In this document: positions 1 through 7,813 of the stretch, one piece after another
Layout: each line of letters starts with the position of its first letter
Numbering within the stretch: position 1 is the stretch's first letter
Source: Chitinophagales bacterium
GTDB lineage: Bacteria > Bacteroidota > Bacteroidia > Chitinophagales > UBA10324
Direction of reading: 5' to 3'
Length of the DNA stretch: 17,958 nucleotides
Assembly (NCBI GenBank): GCA_013695775.1
Contig: JACCZV010000108.1
Location: forward strand, 1-17,958
Notes under the pieces: model-generated
What the model saw: the letters and a program-made list of their open reading frames with translations, nothing else
The model's database searches: none
What the model was told of the DNA's origin: nothing
Position numbers and translations under genes: made by a program

Positions 1-576
1 GCTTAATGTGCGTGTAAGCCAGACGAGAGGAAAAATTAATCCGAAAATATAATGCACACGATCGGGCTTGTAACTACAAAGTTCAAGTAAATCGCTCAAG
101 ATTTTCATAGTATAACGACGATAATGGCCCAGGAATACATCATGACCAGACCATAAGCTTTTGAATGCTGGAACGGTGATAAAAAAATGATTTTCTCCTT
201 TAGCTTTTTCTTTAATAGCCTTCAGCATTGCCTGATCATCTTCTAAATGTTCGAGCACATCCATCATTACCACAATTCCATTTTCAACCTTATCAGGAAG
301 ATATCTCATTTTTTCGATGATCTGATTTTTTGTGGCTGCAGACTCTTCATTGGTATAACCGATATCCACGAGATAAATTTTAGCGATCATCTCAGGAACC
401 TGCTGATATAATTCATACATGAAAAACCCGGAGCCCGAGCCTATGTCTATCATTGTTACAGGAAATTTTTTCTCCTTAAAGACTTCTTTCACAAAAGCAA
501 TCAAGGGGATCTTTTTTGCCTGATAATACCAGTGGGTTTTAGGATCTACACCGCTCTCTAATTCTTTAAGGTCCAT
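1..576 (-). CDS. Class I SAM-dependent methyltransferase (C-terminus beyond window)
   Basis: The frame opens with ATG at 576-574 and stays open for 192 codons to the left edge, so the C-terminus is missing. The SAM-binding motif I DIGSGSG lies at residues 44-50. An acidic strand end VDIGY follows at about 70-74. DVLEHLEDD at about 106-114 is the motif IV/post-I pattern usual in type 11/12 methyltransferases. A later stretch resembling VPAF..LWSGHD..LGHYRRYT is typical of Bacteroidota methyltransferases found with glycosyltransferases. The acceptor cannot be read from the sequence. It lies 61 bases downstream of the GT2/GT-C fusion gene on the same strand, so methylation of a glycan, lipid carrier or polyketide-like lipid is possible but only inferred. 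The end of the visible part (GFILPLVWLTRTLS) is hydrophobic, suggesting a C-terminal membrane-associated segment. Confidence 0.85.
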   Translation of the reverse strand, partial: MDLKELESGVDPKTHWYYQAKKIPLIAFVKEVFKEKKFPVTMIDIGSGSGFFMYELYQQVPEMIAKIYLVDIGYTNEESAATKNQIIEKMRYLPDKVENGIVVMMDVLEHLEDDQAMLKAIKEKAKGENHFFITVPAFKSLWSGHDVFLGHYRRYTMKILSDLLELCSYKPDRVHYIFGLIFPLVWLTRTLS

Positions 577-591
577 TTATATTTAATTGAA

Positions 592-623
592 AGCATTTAA
601 ATTGAATATATTTATTAAATGCT
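592..623. repeat. 9-bp inverted repeat between fusion gene and methyltransferase
   Basis: AGCATTTAA at 592-600 pairs perfectly with TTAAATGCT at 615-623 around a 14-base AT-rich loop. It fills much of the short gap between the end of the fusion gene and the methyltransferase start. It could be a weak attenuator or mRNA-stability hairpin. It lacks a strong U-run in the minus-strand direction, so I do not call it a terminator. Confidence 0.35.
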
Positions 624-637
624 CAGGAATTAATCCT

Positions 638-3475
638 TTATTGCTGTACACGCTGCTGAAATTGCTTTACCACATCGAAATAACGTTGGGCAGTCTCCTG
701 ATCTCCTTTCTGCTGGTAAATCATTCCAAGATAATAGTAGGCTTGTGGATTGTCGGGATTAACCTGCAGAGATTGATTCAGGTATGCAATGGCAGATTCT
801 GTCTGACCTGATTGGGCATAAGCAAGACCAAGCAAGCTCATTGTCTGAGCGTTTGCAGGAAAGATTCGAAGCGATTGTGAGAGCGATTGAATGGCATCTT
901 TGATTTTATTTAGCTGCAGTTGTGCATTCCCCAGTCCAACCCACGCCTCCTCATTCAGCGGATCATATTTAGCTGCACGGGTGTATAATGAATCAGCTTT
1001 CATAAACTCCTTCTTTCCTATTGCGTCTGCTGCATAAAGGTCAGATTTATCTTTCCTTTCAACTACAATACTTAACGGAACATCATCTGCCATCACTTTA
1101 TAAATAGTATGTGTATTTGGCCACGACTTATTCTTTAGCTGCGATTGATCTATAAAACGCGAATAAAAAATTCCATAGTCCCAATCTTTTTCTGCGCGTG
1201 AATAATAACGTACATATATTATTTTAAATTTATCTGTATCATTTCTAAAATAATATACTACTGGTTCCGCGCAATTGGTAGCTATGATCTGCTTCCTGCT
1301 GGCTTTGGATGTGGTACTATGATCTTTAAGCCATGCTGATGCTTCGCGTGTACTGTTCATCCAGTAATCCGTTTCATAGTTTCCATATGCTCCGTTGATG
1401 CCGCCAACAAGCTCATTAAAATAACAATATTCATTAGGATGATTTCTGATAGACCAGGAAAGCGGAAGCATGATGCCTGTAATCAGAACGATTGATATAG
1501 CAGCTCTGTACATTTTTTTGGAGAAAAGCTTATAGAGCAATTCATAAAATAACGCAGATAATACTGTGATAAATGGTACAATAAAAAGAAAATGACGCAA
1601 GCCGTCATAAAGCGGCGAATTTTTATAAACGGAGTAAGACCATGGAAATATTATGACAAAAAGAAGTAGAATCAGATGTTTGCGGTGAAAGTATTTCTTT
1701 AAAAAAAAAGCTCCAATCATCATTAGAACAGCTCCGGATAAGATTATTAGCGGAGTGGTAATTGAAATCCATTGAGGAATATAATTCCATGGAATCTCAT
1801 TCGACATTATGTGTTTTCCTGAAAAGAGAATACGAATGTTGGTGGAAAAATTCTGCATTTCTTTAAGTGCTGTAAAGGGATTGCTGAACGGAGCGAGCAG
1901 GCCATAGGGCCAGAACAACATAGCTCCAAAATATCCTGCAGCTACCACAAGAAGAACATGCTTAACCATTCTTCCTCCAACTCCTACGTCATATTTTATT
2001 GAAGCCCTTAGTTCAGCATTAAATAAGTATTCTGTAAAAAGAAATACAATCAAAATCCCAATCAGCAACAAGCCACCTACGCGAATGCCGATGGTGGCGG
2101 CAATGCCTAATGAAGAATAAATCAAAGTTCGGAGGGAAGGTTTTGGTAGTTCTGAAATCCACTTATAGAATTGATAAATAGTAAATACATAGGCTGCTGC
2201 AAAGGGAATATCTTTAGGATTATTCATCGATTGCCCGAACAATTGCGGCGAAATGGCAAGAAATATTAATGCGATAAACCCGCTACGCCAGTTGCCGATG
2301 CGCGTGGCTATAAGTGCAGCAAAGACGATCATAATAAAACCGAATATTGCGTTAATAAGGTGGCGCATATCGTAGGGATCGAGCAGCCCGATGTAGCGGT
2401 TTGCTGCGGCACAAATCATATCGAAAAAACCACCATACAGATATAAATTTTTGTATTCAAGCGCAGAACGATCTTTACCTAAAGAGGTGAAAAAACTTAA
2501 AACTTTTTCTCCATATTCTTTTTGTACACGTTCATCACCAGTGATGCCAAAGTGAAAGCTTGATGCGGTCATTACGATAAAGAGGATAATAGCGCCAAAA
2601 AAAAATGCCATCCGGAAAATAGCGGCGTCTTTATAATCGACAGTATGAGAATTGTCCGTAGCCGTTCCCTTATTTCTTAAGATTGCAATAGGGTTTGTCA
2701 CATAATATTCCCATTTCAGGCGCAGAGAGGCACCAAGCACGCTTAAAAACATTGGAAGCGAATCTCTAAGAGCAGAAATCTTGCTTCCTGACTGAGTTTC
2801 CCAATTCACTGGCAGATCCCTGACTAAAATCCCATTTTGTCGCGCTCTGTAAAGAAGCTCTACATCATGAGCCCAACCTGTAGATCGTTGTTTGCTAAAT
2901 AGATCTTTTGCAATAACAGCGGGGTAGATCTTAAAGCCACACTGCGTGTCGCGGTGCCTTAGGGGTGTCAGCAGTCTTACACATAAATTAAAAAGCCTTC
3001 CAGTTAGGCGGCGTGACGGTTGCTCAGTGATCTTTGATTCGGGATGTTCGCGCGATGCGATCCAAATCTCACCTTCAGGGAATCTATTGTTATTAATCGA
3101 AAGCCATTTTTCTATTTGCGAAGGTCTTGAAGACATATCAGCATCCAGCGTGAGGATGTGTGACCCGGATGCCCCATCCACACCTGCCTTCAGGGCAAAG
3201 CCCTTTCCTTTGTTCTCAGGAAGATGAATCAATCTGAATTTACCGGATGCTTTTAGGTTTTGTAAAAACTCATTTGATTCAATAAGGCTTACACTGCGAT
3301 CGGTGCTTCCATCATCAACCACTATTATTTCATAGTCAACGACAGATTTTTTTGTGAATTCCTGCAAACTTGAAATCATTTGTGGAATTCTTTTCTCTTC
3401 GTTATAGCAGGGGATCACCAACGATAATTTGCCGGATTCTTTTAATACTGTAGTACTTTTTTTTGATATTGCCAT
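638..3475 (-). CDS. Fused GT2 polyprenyl-phosphate-sugar synthase-like / GT-C glycosyltransferase / TPR protein
   Basis: A 945-residue protein with three parts. Residues about 17-250 are a family 2 glycosyltransferase of the dolichyl-phosphate-sugar synthase type: IPCYNEE at 21-27, DDGSTD at 54-59, the metal-binding DADMS at 111-115, QCGFK near 178 and HDVELLYRAR near 203. Residues about 283-680 form many hydrophobic helices with GITGDE in the first external loop (acidic pair at 314-315), YDGLRHFLFIVPF near 623, and a HPNEYCYFNE...YETDYW block near 679-705. These are hallmarks of GT39/ArnT-like GT-C enzymes that use polyprenyl-phosphate sugars. Residues about 820-945 hold three to four TPR repeats. 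A natural reading is that the GT2 part makes a lipid-linked sugar and the GT-C part transfers it; this is inference. I chose ATG at 3475; an in-frame TTG at 3499 would add eight residues without improving the family match. Confidence 0.85.
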   Translation of the reverse strand: MAISKKSTTVLKESGKLSLVIPCYNEEKRIPQMISSLQEFTKKSVVDYEIIVVDDGSTDRSVSLIESNEFLQNLKASGKFRLIHLPENKGKGFALKAGVDGASGSHILTLDADMSSRPSQIEKWLSINNNRFPEGEIWIASREHPESKITEQPSRRLTGRLFNLCVRLLTPLRHRDTQCGFKIYPAVIAKDLFSKQRSTGWAHDVELLYRARQNGILVRDLPVNWETQSGSKISALRDSLPMFLSVLGASLRLKWEYYVTNPIAILRNKGTATDNSHTVDYKDAAIFRMAFFFGAIILFIVMTASSFHFGITGDERVQKEYGEKVLSFFTSLGKDRSALEYKNLYLYGGFFDMICAAANRYIGLLDPYDMRHLINAIFGFIMIVFAALIATRIGNWRSGFIALIFLAISPQLFGQSMNNPKDIPFAAAYVFTIYQFYKWISELPKPSLRTLIYSSLGIAATIGIRVGGLLLIGILIVFLFTEYLFNAELRASIKYDVGVGGRMVKHVLLVVAAGYFGAMLFWPYGLLAPFSNPFTALKEMQNFSTNIRILFSGKHIMSNEIPWNYIPQWISITTPLIILSGAVLMMIGAFFLKKYFHRKHLILLLFVIIFPWSYSVYKNSPLYDGLRHFLFIVPFITVLSALFYELLYKLFSKKMYRAAISIVLITGIMLPLSWSIRNHPNEYCYFNELVGGINGAYGNYETDYWMNSTREASAWLKDHSTTSKASRKQIIATNCAEPVVYYFRNDTDKFKIIYVRYYSRAEKDWDYGIFYSRFIDQSQLKNKSWPNTHTIYKVMADDVPLSIVVERKDKSDLYAADAIGKKEFMKADSLYTRAAKYDPLNEEAWVGLGNAQLQLNKIKDAIQSLSQSLRIFPANAQTMSLLGLAYAQSGQTESAIAYLNQSLQVNPDNPQAYYYLGMIYQQKGDQETAQRYFDVVKQFQQRVQQ

Positions 3476-3623
3476 GAACCTATAGAACGTTGTTCTCAAA
3501 CATCTGCAAATGGAAAATTAATAGAAAAGATTTATTGGTCGAATGCTTTGTTCTTTTCAATTAACATAGAAATCCTAAATTATTATACTTCATTTAATAA
3601 TGTGGTTAGCCGTCAAGTGTGTC

Positions 3624-4631
3624 TTACGGCCTGATATTTTTTATTGCTTCAGACAACATTTCCTTAGTAACGGGAACCACCCCTGCATGTTCGCATACAA
3701 GTCCACCGGCAAGATTAGATAAGATGGCTGATTGTTCCAGGGATAATCCCGAGATCAGAGATAAAGTGGCAATTGCGATTACGGTATCCCCGGCACCGGA
3801 AACATCCGAAACATCGCGTTTGTGTGCAGACACGATCCCCTTTTTTTTCTTACCATGATAAAAGATTCCATGTTCTGAGAGTGTAATAAGCATGTGTTCA
3901 TGAGGCAATCTTTTCTTCAAAAAGAGAGCGATATCAGAAAGTGCAGATTCTGAGAGATCCGTGAATTCGTTATTTAATCCATTTCGAAGCTCTCTTATAT
4001 TAGGCTTGAACAGGGATACATTTTTATAAGAAAAGAAGTTGCTGTATTTAGGATCCACAGCGGTGAATATTTGTCTACGGCGGCAAGTGCCAATGATATG
4101 GTCAATCCCGCGAGGTGTTAAGACACCCTTGTTATAATCCTGAAAAATCAACGCGTGTGGTTTTTCTTTTATAATTGTAGCGTCTACAACTTTTATGAGT
4201 TGCTCTTCCGCTTTATTATCTAAATTCGAAAGAGTTTCCGAATCATACCGGATCATCTGATGGTTGCGGCTGATAATCCGGGTTTTCACTGTGGTGACTC
4301 TGTTGGTAGAGTGAATTAATCCCGCAATACTTATTTTGTGATTCTTTAGAATTCTAACCAAAGATTTTCCAGATTCATCTTTCCCGATAACAGAACAGAG
4401 CAGCGGAGTGGCTCCAAGTGTTTTTATATTTAAGGCTACGTTGGCGGCTCCGCCTGGTCGTTCCTCTTTTTGATCAATAGAGACAACAGGCACTGGTGCT
4501 TCGGGAGAAATACGATTGACATTTCCTGATAAATATGTGTCAACCATCACATCTCCAACAACAAGTATTTTTTGCATGGCAAATTCCTGCAACACACTTT
4601 CTATATCCAACGGTGCAGGAACTTTTGCCAA
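3624..4631 (-). CDS. rfaE1: PfkB-family kinase, D-glycero-beta-D-manno-heptose-7-phosphate kinase-like
   Basis: 335 residues matching the kinase half of HldE (RfaE), which phosphorylates heptose-7-phosphate at C1 on the way to ADP-heptose for lipopolysaccharide core. Visible motifs are VVGDVMVDTYLSGNVNRISPEAPVPVV at 24-50 (split here: VVGDVMVDTY and RISPEAPVPVV), the glycine-rich PGGAANVALN near 59-68, DYNKGVLTP at 165-173 and DVSGAGDTVIA at 276-286 with catalytic base D282. The nucleotidyltransferase half present in E. coli HldE is absent, as is usual where it is a separate gene. The start is TTG at 4631-4629: a TAG lies two codons upstream, and the extra residues before the first internal ATG (4577) include the SVLQEF segment expected in this family. 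It begins 26 bases after the aminotransferase, so the two are probably cotranscribed. Another sugar-phosphate substrate is possible. Confidence 0.85.
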   Translation of the reverse strand: MAKVPAPLDIESVLQEFAMQKILVVGDVMVDTYLSGNVNRISPEAPVPVVSIDQKEERPGGAANVALNIKTLGATPLLCSVIGKDESGKSLVRILKNHKISIAGLIHSTNRVTTVKTRIISRNHQMIRYDSETLSNLDNKAEEQLIKVVDATIIKEKPHALIFQDYNKGVLTPRGIDHIIGTCRRRQIFTAVDPKYSNFFSYKNVSLFKPNIRELRNGLNNEFTDLSESALSDIALFLKKRLPHEHMLITLSEHGIFYHGKKKKGIVSAHKRDVSDVSGAGDTVIAIATLSLISGLSLEQSAILSNLAGGLVCEHAGVVPVTKEMLSEAIKNIRP

Positions 4632-4657
4632 AATCTATCTTGTGAGTAGTATGAATT

Positions 4658-5851
4658 TCAATGCAGTTTCGCCACTGCCTCTTTCAATCTGTTTAAGGCT
4701 TCTGTGAGCCTCTCCTGAGATGCGGCATACGAAATCCGGATACAGTTTTCATCTCCAAAAGCCCTTCCTGTTACCAGAGTTACATGTGCATGATAGATGA
4801 GATAATTGCAAAGATCATCCGCATTCATAATTATTTGCTGGCCATCTGTTTTTCCGAATAACGAACTTACATCAGGAAAGACATAGAATGCACCTTCAGG
4901 ATAGTTGGCTTTTATTCCCGGAATGTCCTTAAGCATCCTTAACACAAGATCGCGGCGCCGTTGGAATTCATTGCGCATCTTAACGGTCTCCGACTGATCT
5001 GAAGTAATTGCTGTTAAGGCAGCACGTTGTGAAATTGAGCAGGTGCCGGAGGTAATCTGTCCCTGCATTTTATCGCATGCCTTTGCGATCCAGAGGGGAG
5101 CACCAATGTATCCTACTCTCCACCCCGTCATGGCATATGCCTTTGAACAGCCATTCACCACAATCACACGACCCTTCAACGATTCAAACTGGGCAATGCT
5201 CTCATGCTTTCCAAGGAATGAAATGTGTTCATAAATTTCATCAGAGATAATAAATACTCCCGGATGCCGGGCAAGCACCTCTGCAAATGCTTCCAGCTCT
5301 GATTGAGAATAAACGGTTCCAGTAGGATTGCACGGTGATGAGAAACAGAAAATTTTTGTTCGGGGGGTAATTGCCTCTTCCAACTCCTCCGCCGTTATCT
5401 TAAAATTGTTGTCGACGGAGGAGGAGATTGCTGCCATAGATCCTTCGCCCAGCTTTATAATTTCGCGGTAGCTTACCCAATAAGGGCTTGGCAGCACCAC
5501 CTCATCACCTGGATCAAGTAAAACCATCATCACATTCGCAATGGATTGCTTTGCACCAGTTGATACTATGATTTGTTCAGAGTTAAATTCAAGGTTGTTT
5601 TCTCTTTTAAATTTATCAGCGATTGCCTGACGCAGATCAAGGAACCCGGCTACCGGTGGATATTTTGTGAACCCATCATCTATGGCCTGTTTTGCTGCTT
5701 CGCAAATGTGCTTAGGTGTTTGAAAATCCGGTTCTCCGAGGCTTAAGTCAATAATATCAAATCCTTTGCTCCTTAATTCACGGCTTAGCTTTGCCATCTG
5801 CAGCGTCTCTGATTCAGCCAGACGGTCAATGCGGTGCGATAAAATTTCCAT
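4658..5851 (-). CDS. PLP-dependent aminotransferase, class I/II (aspartate aminotransferase-like)
   Basis: 397 residues, the usual length for a fold-type I aspartate aminotransferase of the Ib subgroup. Seen motifs: LSLGEPDFQTP near 36-46, PYWVSY at 123-128, SPCNPTGT at 172-179 with the conserved Asn, SDEIYEH at 203-209 with the PLP-contacting Asp and Tyr, and the Schiff-base lysine in GCSKAYAMTGWRVGY at K237. The C-terminal FGDENCIRISYA carries the Arg that binds the substrate alpha-carboxylate. These enzymes transfer the amino group of aspartate (or related amino acids, sometimes prephenate) to 2-oxoglutarate in the cytosol. The exact substrate is not readable. ATG at 5851 gives the standard N-terminus. 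It is the first gene of the leftward group, with a TAnnTTTG box just upstream. Confidence 0.92.
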   Translation of the reverse strand: MEILSHRIDRLAESETLQMAKLSRELRSKGFDIIDLSLGEPDFQTPKHICEAAKQAIDDGFTKYPPVAGFLDLRQAIADKFKRENNLEFNSEQIIVSTGAKQSIANVMMVLLDPGDEVVLPSPYWVSYREIIKLGEGSMAAISSSVDNNFKITAEELEEAITPRTKIFCFSSPCNPTGTVYSQSELEAFAEVLARHPGVFIISDEIYEHISFLGKHESIAQFESLKGRVIVVNGCSKAYAMTGWRVGYIGAPLWIAKACDKMQGQITSGTCSISQRAALTAITSDQSETVKMRNEFQRRRDLVLRMLKDIPGIKANYPEGAFYVFPDVSSLFGKTDGQQIIMNADDLCNYLIYHAHVTLVTGRAFGDENCIRISYAASQERLTEALNRLKEAVAKLH

Positions 5852-5869
5852 GCATCAGATTTGAATCGC

Positions 5870-5877
5870 CAAAAATA
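5870..5877 (-). promoter_or_regulatory. Putative Bacteroidota -7 promoter box for the aminotransferase operon
   Basis: The minus strand reads TATTTTTG here, an exact match to the TAnnTTTG -7 consensus of Bacteroidota, 18 bases before the ATG at 5851. No convincing -33 TTTG is seen at the usual distance. Confidence 0.45.
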
Positions 5878-5892
5878 GAAAAATCCTTTAAT

Positions 5893-5902
5893 GGGGTTCC
5901 CC
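5893..5902. repeat. 10-bp perfect palindrome GGGGTTCCCC-type between divergent promoters
   Basis: The bases ggggttcccc at 5893-5902 read as a G4/C4 inverted repeat with a two-base centre. It sits between the leftward aminotransferase promoter box and the rightward tRNA promoter box. It may be an operator or a chance hairpin. Confidence 0.3.
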
Positions 5903-5931
5903 GTCTTCGGCACTCAGCAAACGGCAATGTT

Positions 5932-5939
5932 TATATTTG
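5932..5939 (+). promoter_or_regulatory. Putative Bacteroidota -7 promoter box for the tRNA gene
   Basis: TATATTTG is an exact TAnnTTTG match, about 70 bases before the tRNA, giving a leader of roughly 60 bases. No other good box lies closer to the tRNA. Confidence 0.45.
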
Positions 5940-6007
5940 TGCCCTGAAAAAACAGAACAAGGGTGATGAATAAATATGAGGATGCGTATCAGGTCAATTA
6001 ATAGAAT

Positions 6008-6081
6008 GGCGAGGTAGCTCAGGTGGTTAGAGCGTCGGATTCATAACCCGGAGGTCGAGGGTTCAATTCCCTCCCTCGCTA
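6008..6081 (+). tRNA. tRNA-Met (anticodon CAU), probably elongator
   Basis: A full cloverleaf can be drawn. The acceptor stem pairs 6008-6014 with 6074-6080. The D stem GCTC (6017-6020) pairs with GAGC (6030-6033). The anticodon stem is 6035-6039 with 6047-6051 around the loop TTCATAA, giving anticodon CAT at 6042-6044. The T stem GAGGG (6057-6061) pairs with CCCTC (6069-6073) around TTCAATT. The discriminator is A6081 and the next bases are ca-a, so CCA is not encoded. It lacks the C1/A72 mismatch and the three G-C pairs at the base of the anticodon stem that mark initiator tRNA, so elongator Met is favoured. A tRNA-Ile2 modified by TilS also has CAT and cannot be fully excluded. The first pair is G-U, and the loop-closing pair 6039-6047 is A/C. 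Confidence 0.92.
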
Positions 6082-6281
6082 CAATTAATAATGTGAGCTG
6101 CTGATCAGGAAAAATTGTTCTCTTATATCCATACTTCTGAGTTAATATATCTTAATGTCTGTATCTTTTCCAATTCCGGTTCAATAATGTCCTATATTCT
6201 ATTACCATGGGAGTTACATTTCGGAGACAGGGAACGTTAACCATTACTAAAGTAGTCGGTTATTTAAATTGATATGATCAT

Positions 6282-7736
6282 TTGAAATTAGCATCCATCA
6301 AAAAGCACTTCATCCAGCTTGAACTTTCAGAGGAAGAAGAGAAAATTTTCCTGCTGATAGCTGATTGCGCAGATGAATTGAAAGTAAAAGCATTTCTGGT
6401 AGGCGGATACATCAGAGACCAGCTTTTAAGGCGGAGCTCAAAAGATATTGATGTGGCTGTTGTAGGGAGTGGAATAAATCTGGCAGAAATAGTTGCGGAA
6501 AAAATCCATCCTCAACCTGCAGTTGCAATTTATAAAAACTTCGGAACGGCGTTATTGAAACACAAAGATTTCGAGATTGAGTTTGTAGGCACCCGAAAAG
6601 AATCTTACCAAAAAGATTCCCGTCATCCAATTATAGAAGATGGAACATTAGTAGACGATTTGATGCGCCGCGACTTTACCATAAATGCATTAGCAATTAG
6701 TTTGAATGAAGAGGACGGTGGTGCACTATATGATTTATTTGGTGGCATGGAGGATATTAAAAAAAAAATTATCCGCACACCACGTGATCCGGACATTACA
6801 TTCTCTGATGATCCTCTTCGGATGATGCGTGCTATAAGGTTCGCCTCTCAACTTAATTTTAGAATAGATATAGAAACGTTTAAATCGATTGCCAAGAATA
6901 AAGAGCGGATCGGAATTATTTCGCAAGAGAGGATTTCGGAAGAATTGAATAAAATCCTTCTTTCTGAAAAACCATCCATAGGCTTCGACCTGTTGTTTAA
7001 ATGCGGGCTTTTACAAATAATTTTTCCTGAGTTGCAACGACTGTACGGTGTAGAACAGGTAGACGGAAAAGGGCATAAAGACAATTTTTATCATACGTTG
7101 CAAGTGGTTGATAACATAGCTGAAAGGAGTGATGATCTGTGGCTCCGTTGGGCTGCTCTTCTGCATGACATTGCAAAGCCGGATACCAAACGGTTTGAAA
7201 AGGGCCATGGGTGGACATTCCACGGACATGAGGCAGTTGGTGCAAGAAAAGCGGAGACGATTTTTCGAAAGTTTCGGCTGCCACTGAATGAAAAAATGAA
7301 GTTTGTTTGCAAGATGGTATTACTTCACCTAAGGCCCATAAGCTTATCGAAAGAGGAGGTAACAGATTCTGCCATGCGGCGCCTGCTTTTTGATGCGGGC
7401 GACGACCTTGATGCACTGCTTAAGCTTTGTGAATCAGATATTACTTCAAAGAATGAGCATAAGGTGAAGCACTACCTGCGCAATTTTGAATTAGTGCGGG
7501 AGAAGCTTATGGAGGTAGAAGAAAAGGATAAAATACGCCACTGGCAGCCACCGATAACAGGCGATATGATCATTAAAATTTTCAATCGTCCTCCGGGAAA
7601 AGAAATAGGGATTATTAAGGATGCGGTACGTGAAGCAATTCTTGATGGTAAGATTTCAAATAGTTTTGAAGAAGCGTATAACTTTATGTTGGAAAGAGCA
7701 AAAGAGATGGGATGGGTGCCCGTGATAGAAAAATAG
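6282..7736 (+). CDS. cca: CCA tRNA nucleotidyltransferase with HD domain
   Basis: 484 residues of the class II CCA-adding enzyme/poly(A) polymerase family, which builds or repairs the 3' CCA end of tRNAs. The head has VGGYIRDQLL at 40-49 and the metal-binding DID at 55-57, then RRDFTINALA at 129-138 and SDDPLRMMRAIRFA at 175-188, the ATP/CTP-recognition region. A C-terminal HD domain follows: H271, then LLHDIAKP with H295-D296, and HGHE near 314. HD forms often also show phosphatase or phosphodiesterase activity. The start is TTG at 6282; there is no in-frame ATG before the nucleotidyltransferase motif, and the leading KKHF...IADCADELKVKAF segment aligns with family N-termini. The nearby tRNA does not encode CCA, which fits dependence on this enzyme. 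The TTG overlaps the stop of a three-codon ATG frame at 6274-6285. Confidence 0.95.
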   Translation: MKLASIKKHFIQLELSEEEEKIFLLIADCADELKVKAFLVGGYIRDQLLRRSSKDIDVAVVGSGINLAEIVAEKIHPQPAVAIYKNFGTALLKHKDFEIEFVGTRKESYQKDSRHPIIEDGTLVDDLMRRDFTINALAISLNEEDGGALYDLFGGMEDIKKKIIRTPRDPDITFSDDPLRMMRAIRFASQLNFRIDIETFKSIAKNKERIGIISQERISEELNKILLSEKPSIGFDLLFKCGLLQIIFPELQRLYGVEQVDGKGHKDNFYHTLQVVDNIAERSDDLWLRWAALLHDIAKPDTKRFEKGHGWTFHGHEAVGARKAETIFRKFRLPLNEKMKFVCKMVLLHLRPISLSKEEVTDSAMRRLLFDAGDDLDALLKLCESDITSKNEHKVKHYLRNFELVREKLMEVEEKDKIRHWQPPITGDMIIKIFNRPPGKEIGIIKDAVREAILDGKISNSFEEAYNFMLERAKEMGWVPVIEK

Positions 7737-7813
7737 TTACGTTCCTTTGTTTCTCTCTGGCAGAATGGCTTACTTGCAATTTATATTGATTACAATTCAA
7801 GAACAGTGCTAAC

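Noticed and set aside
587..811. 74-codon plus-strand frame starting in the left intergenic gap
   Set aside because: Most of it is antisense to the TPR region of the fusion protein, and the hydrophobic look comes from that reverse reading.
3579..3601. ATTATTA/TAATAAT hairpin before the fusion gene
   Set aside because: All seven pairs are A-T, so the stem would be very weak, and such matches are expected by chance in AT-rich spacer.
6997..7416. 139-codon minus-strand frame opposite cca
   Set aside because: It lies wholly inside the conserved HD region of cca, with no recognisable domain and erratic composition.
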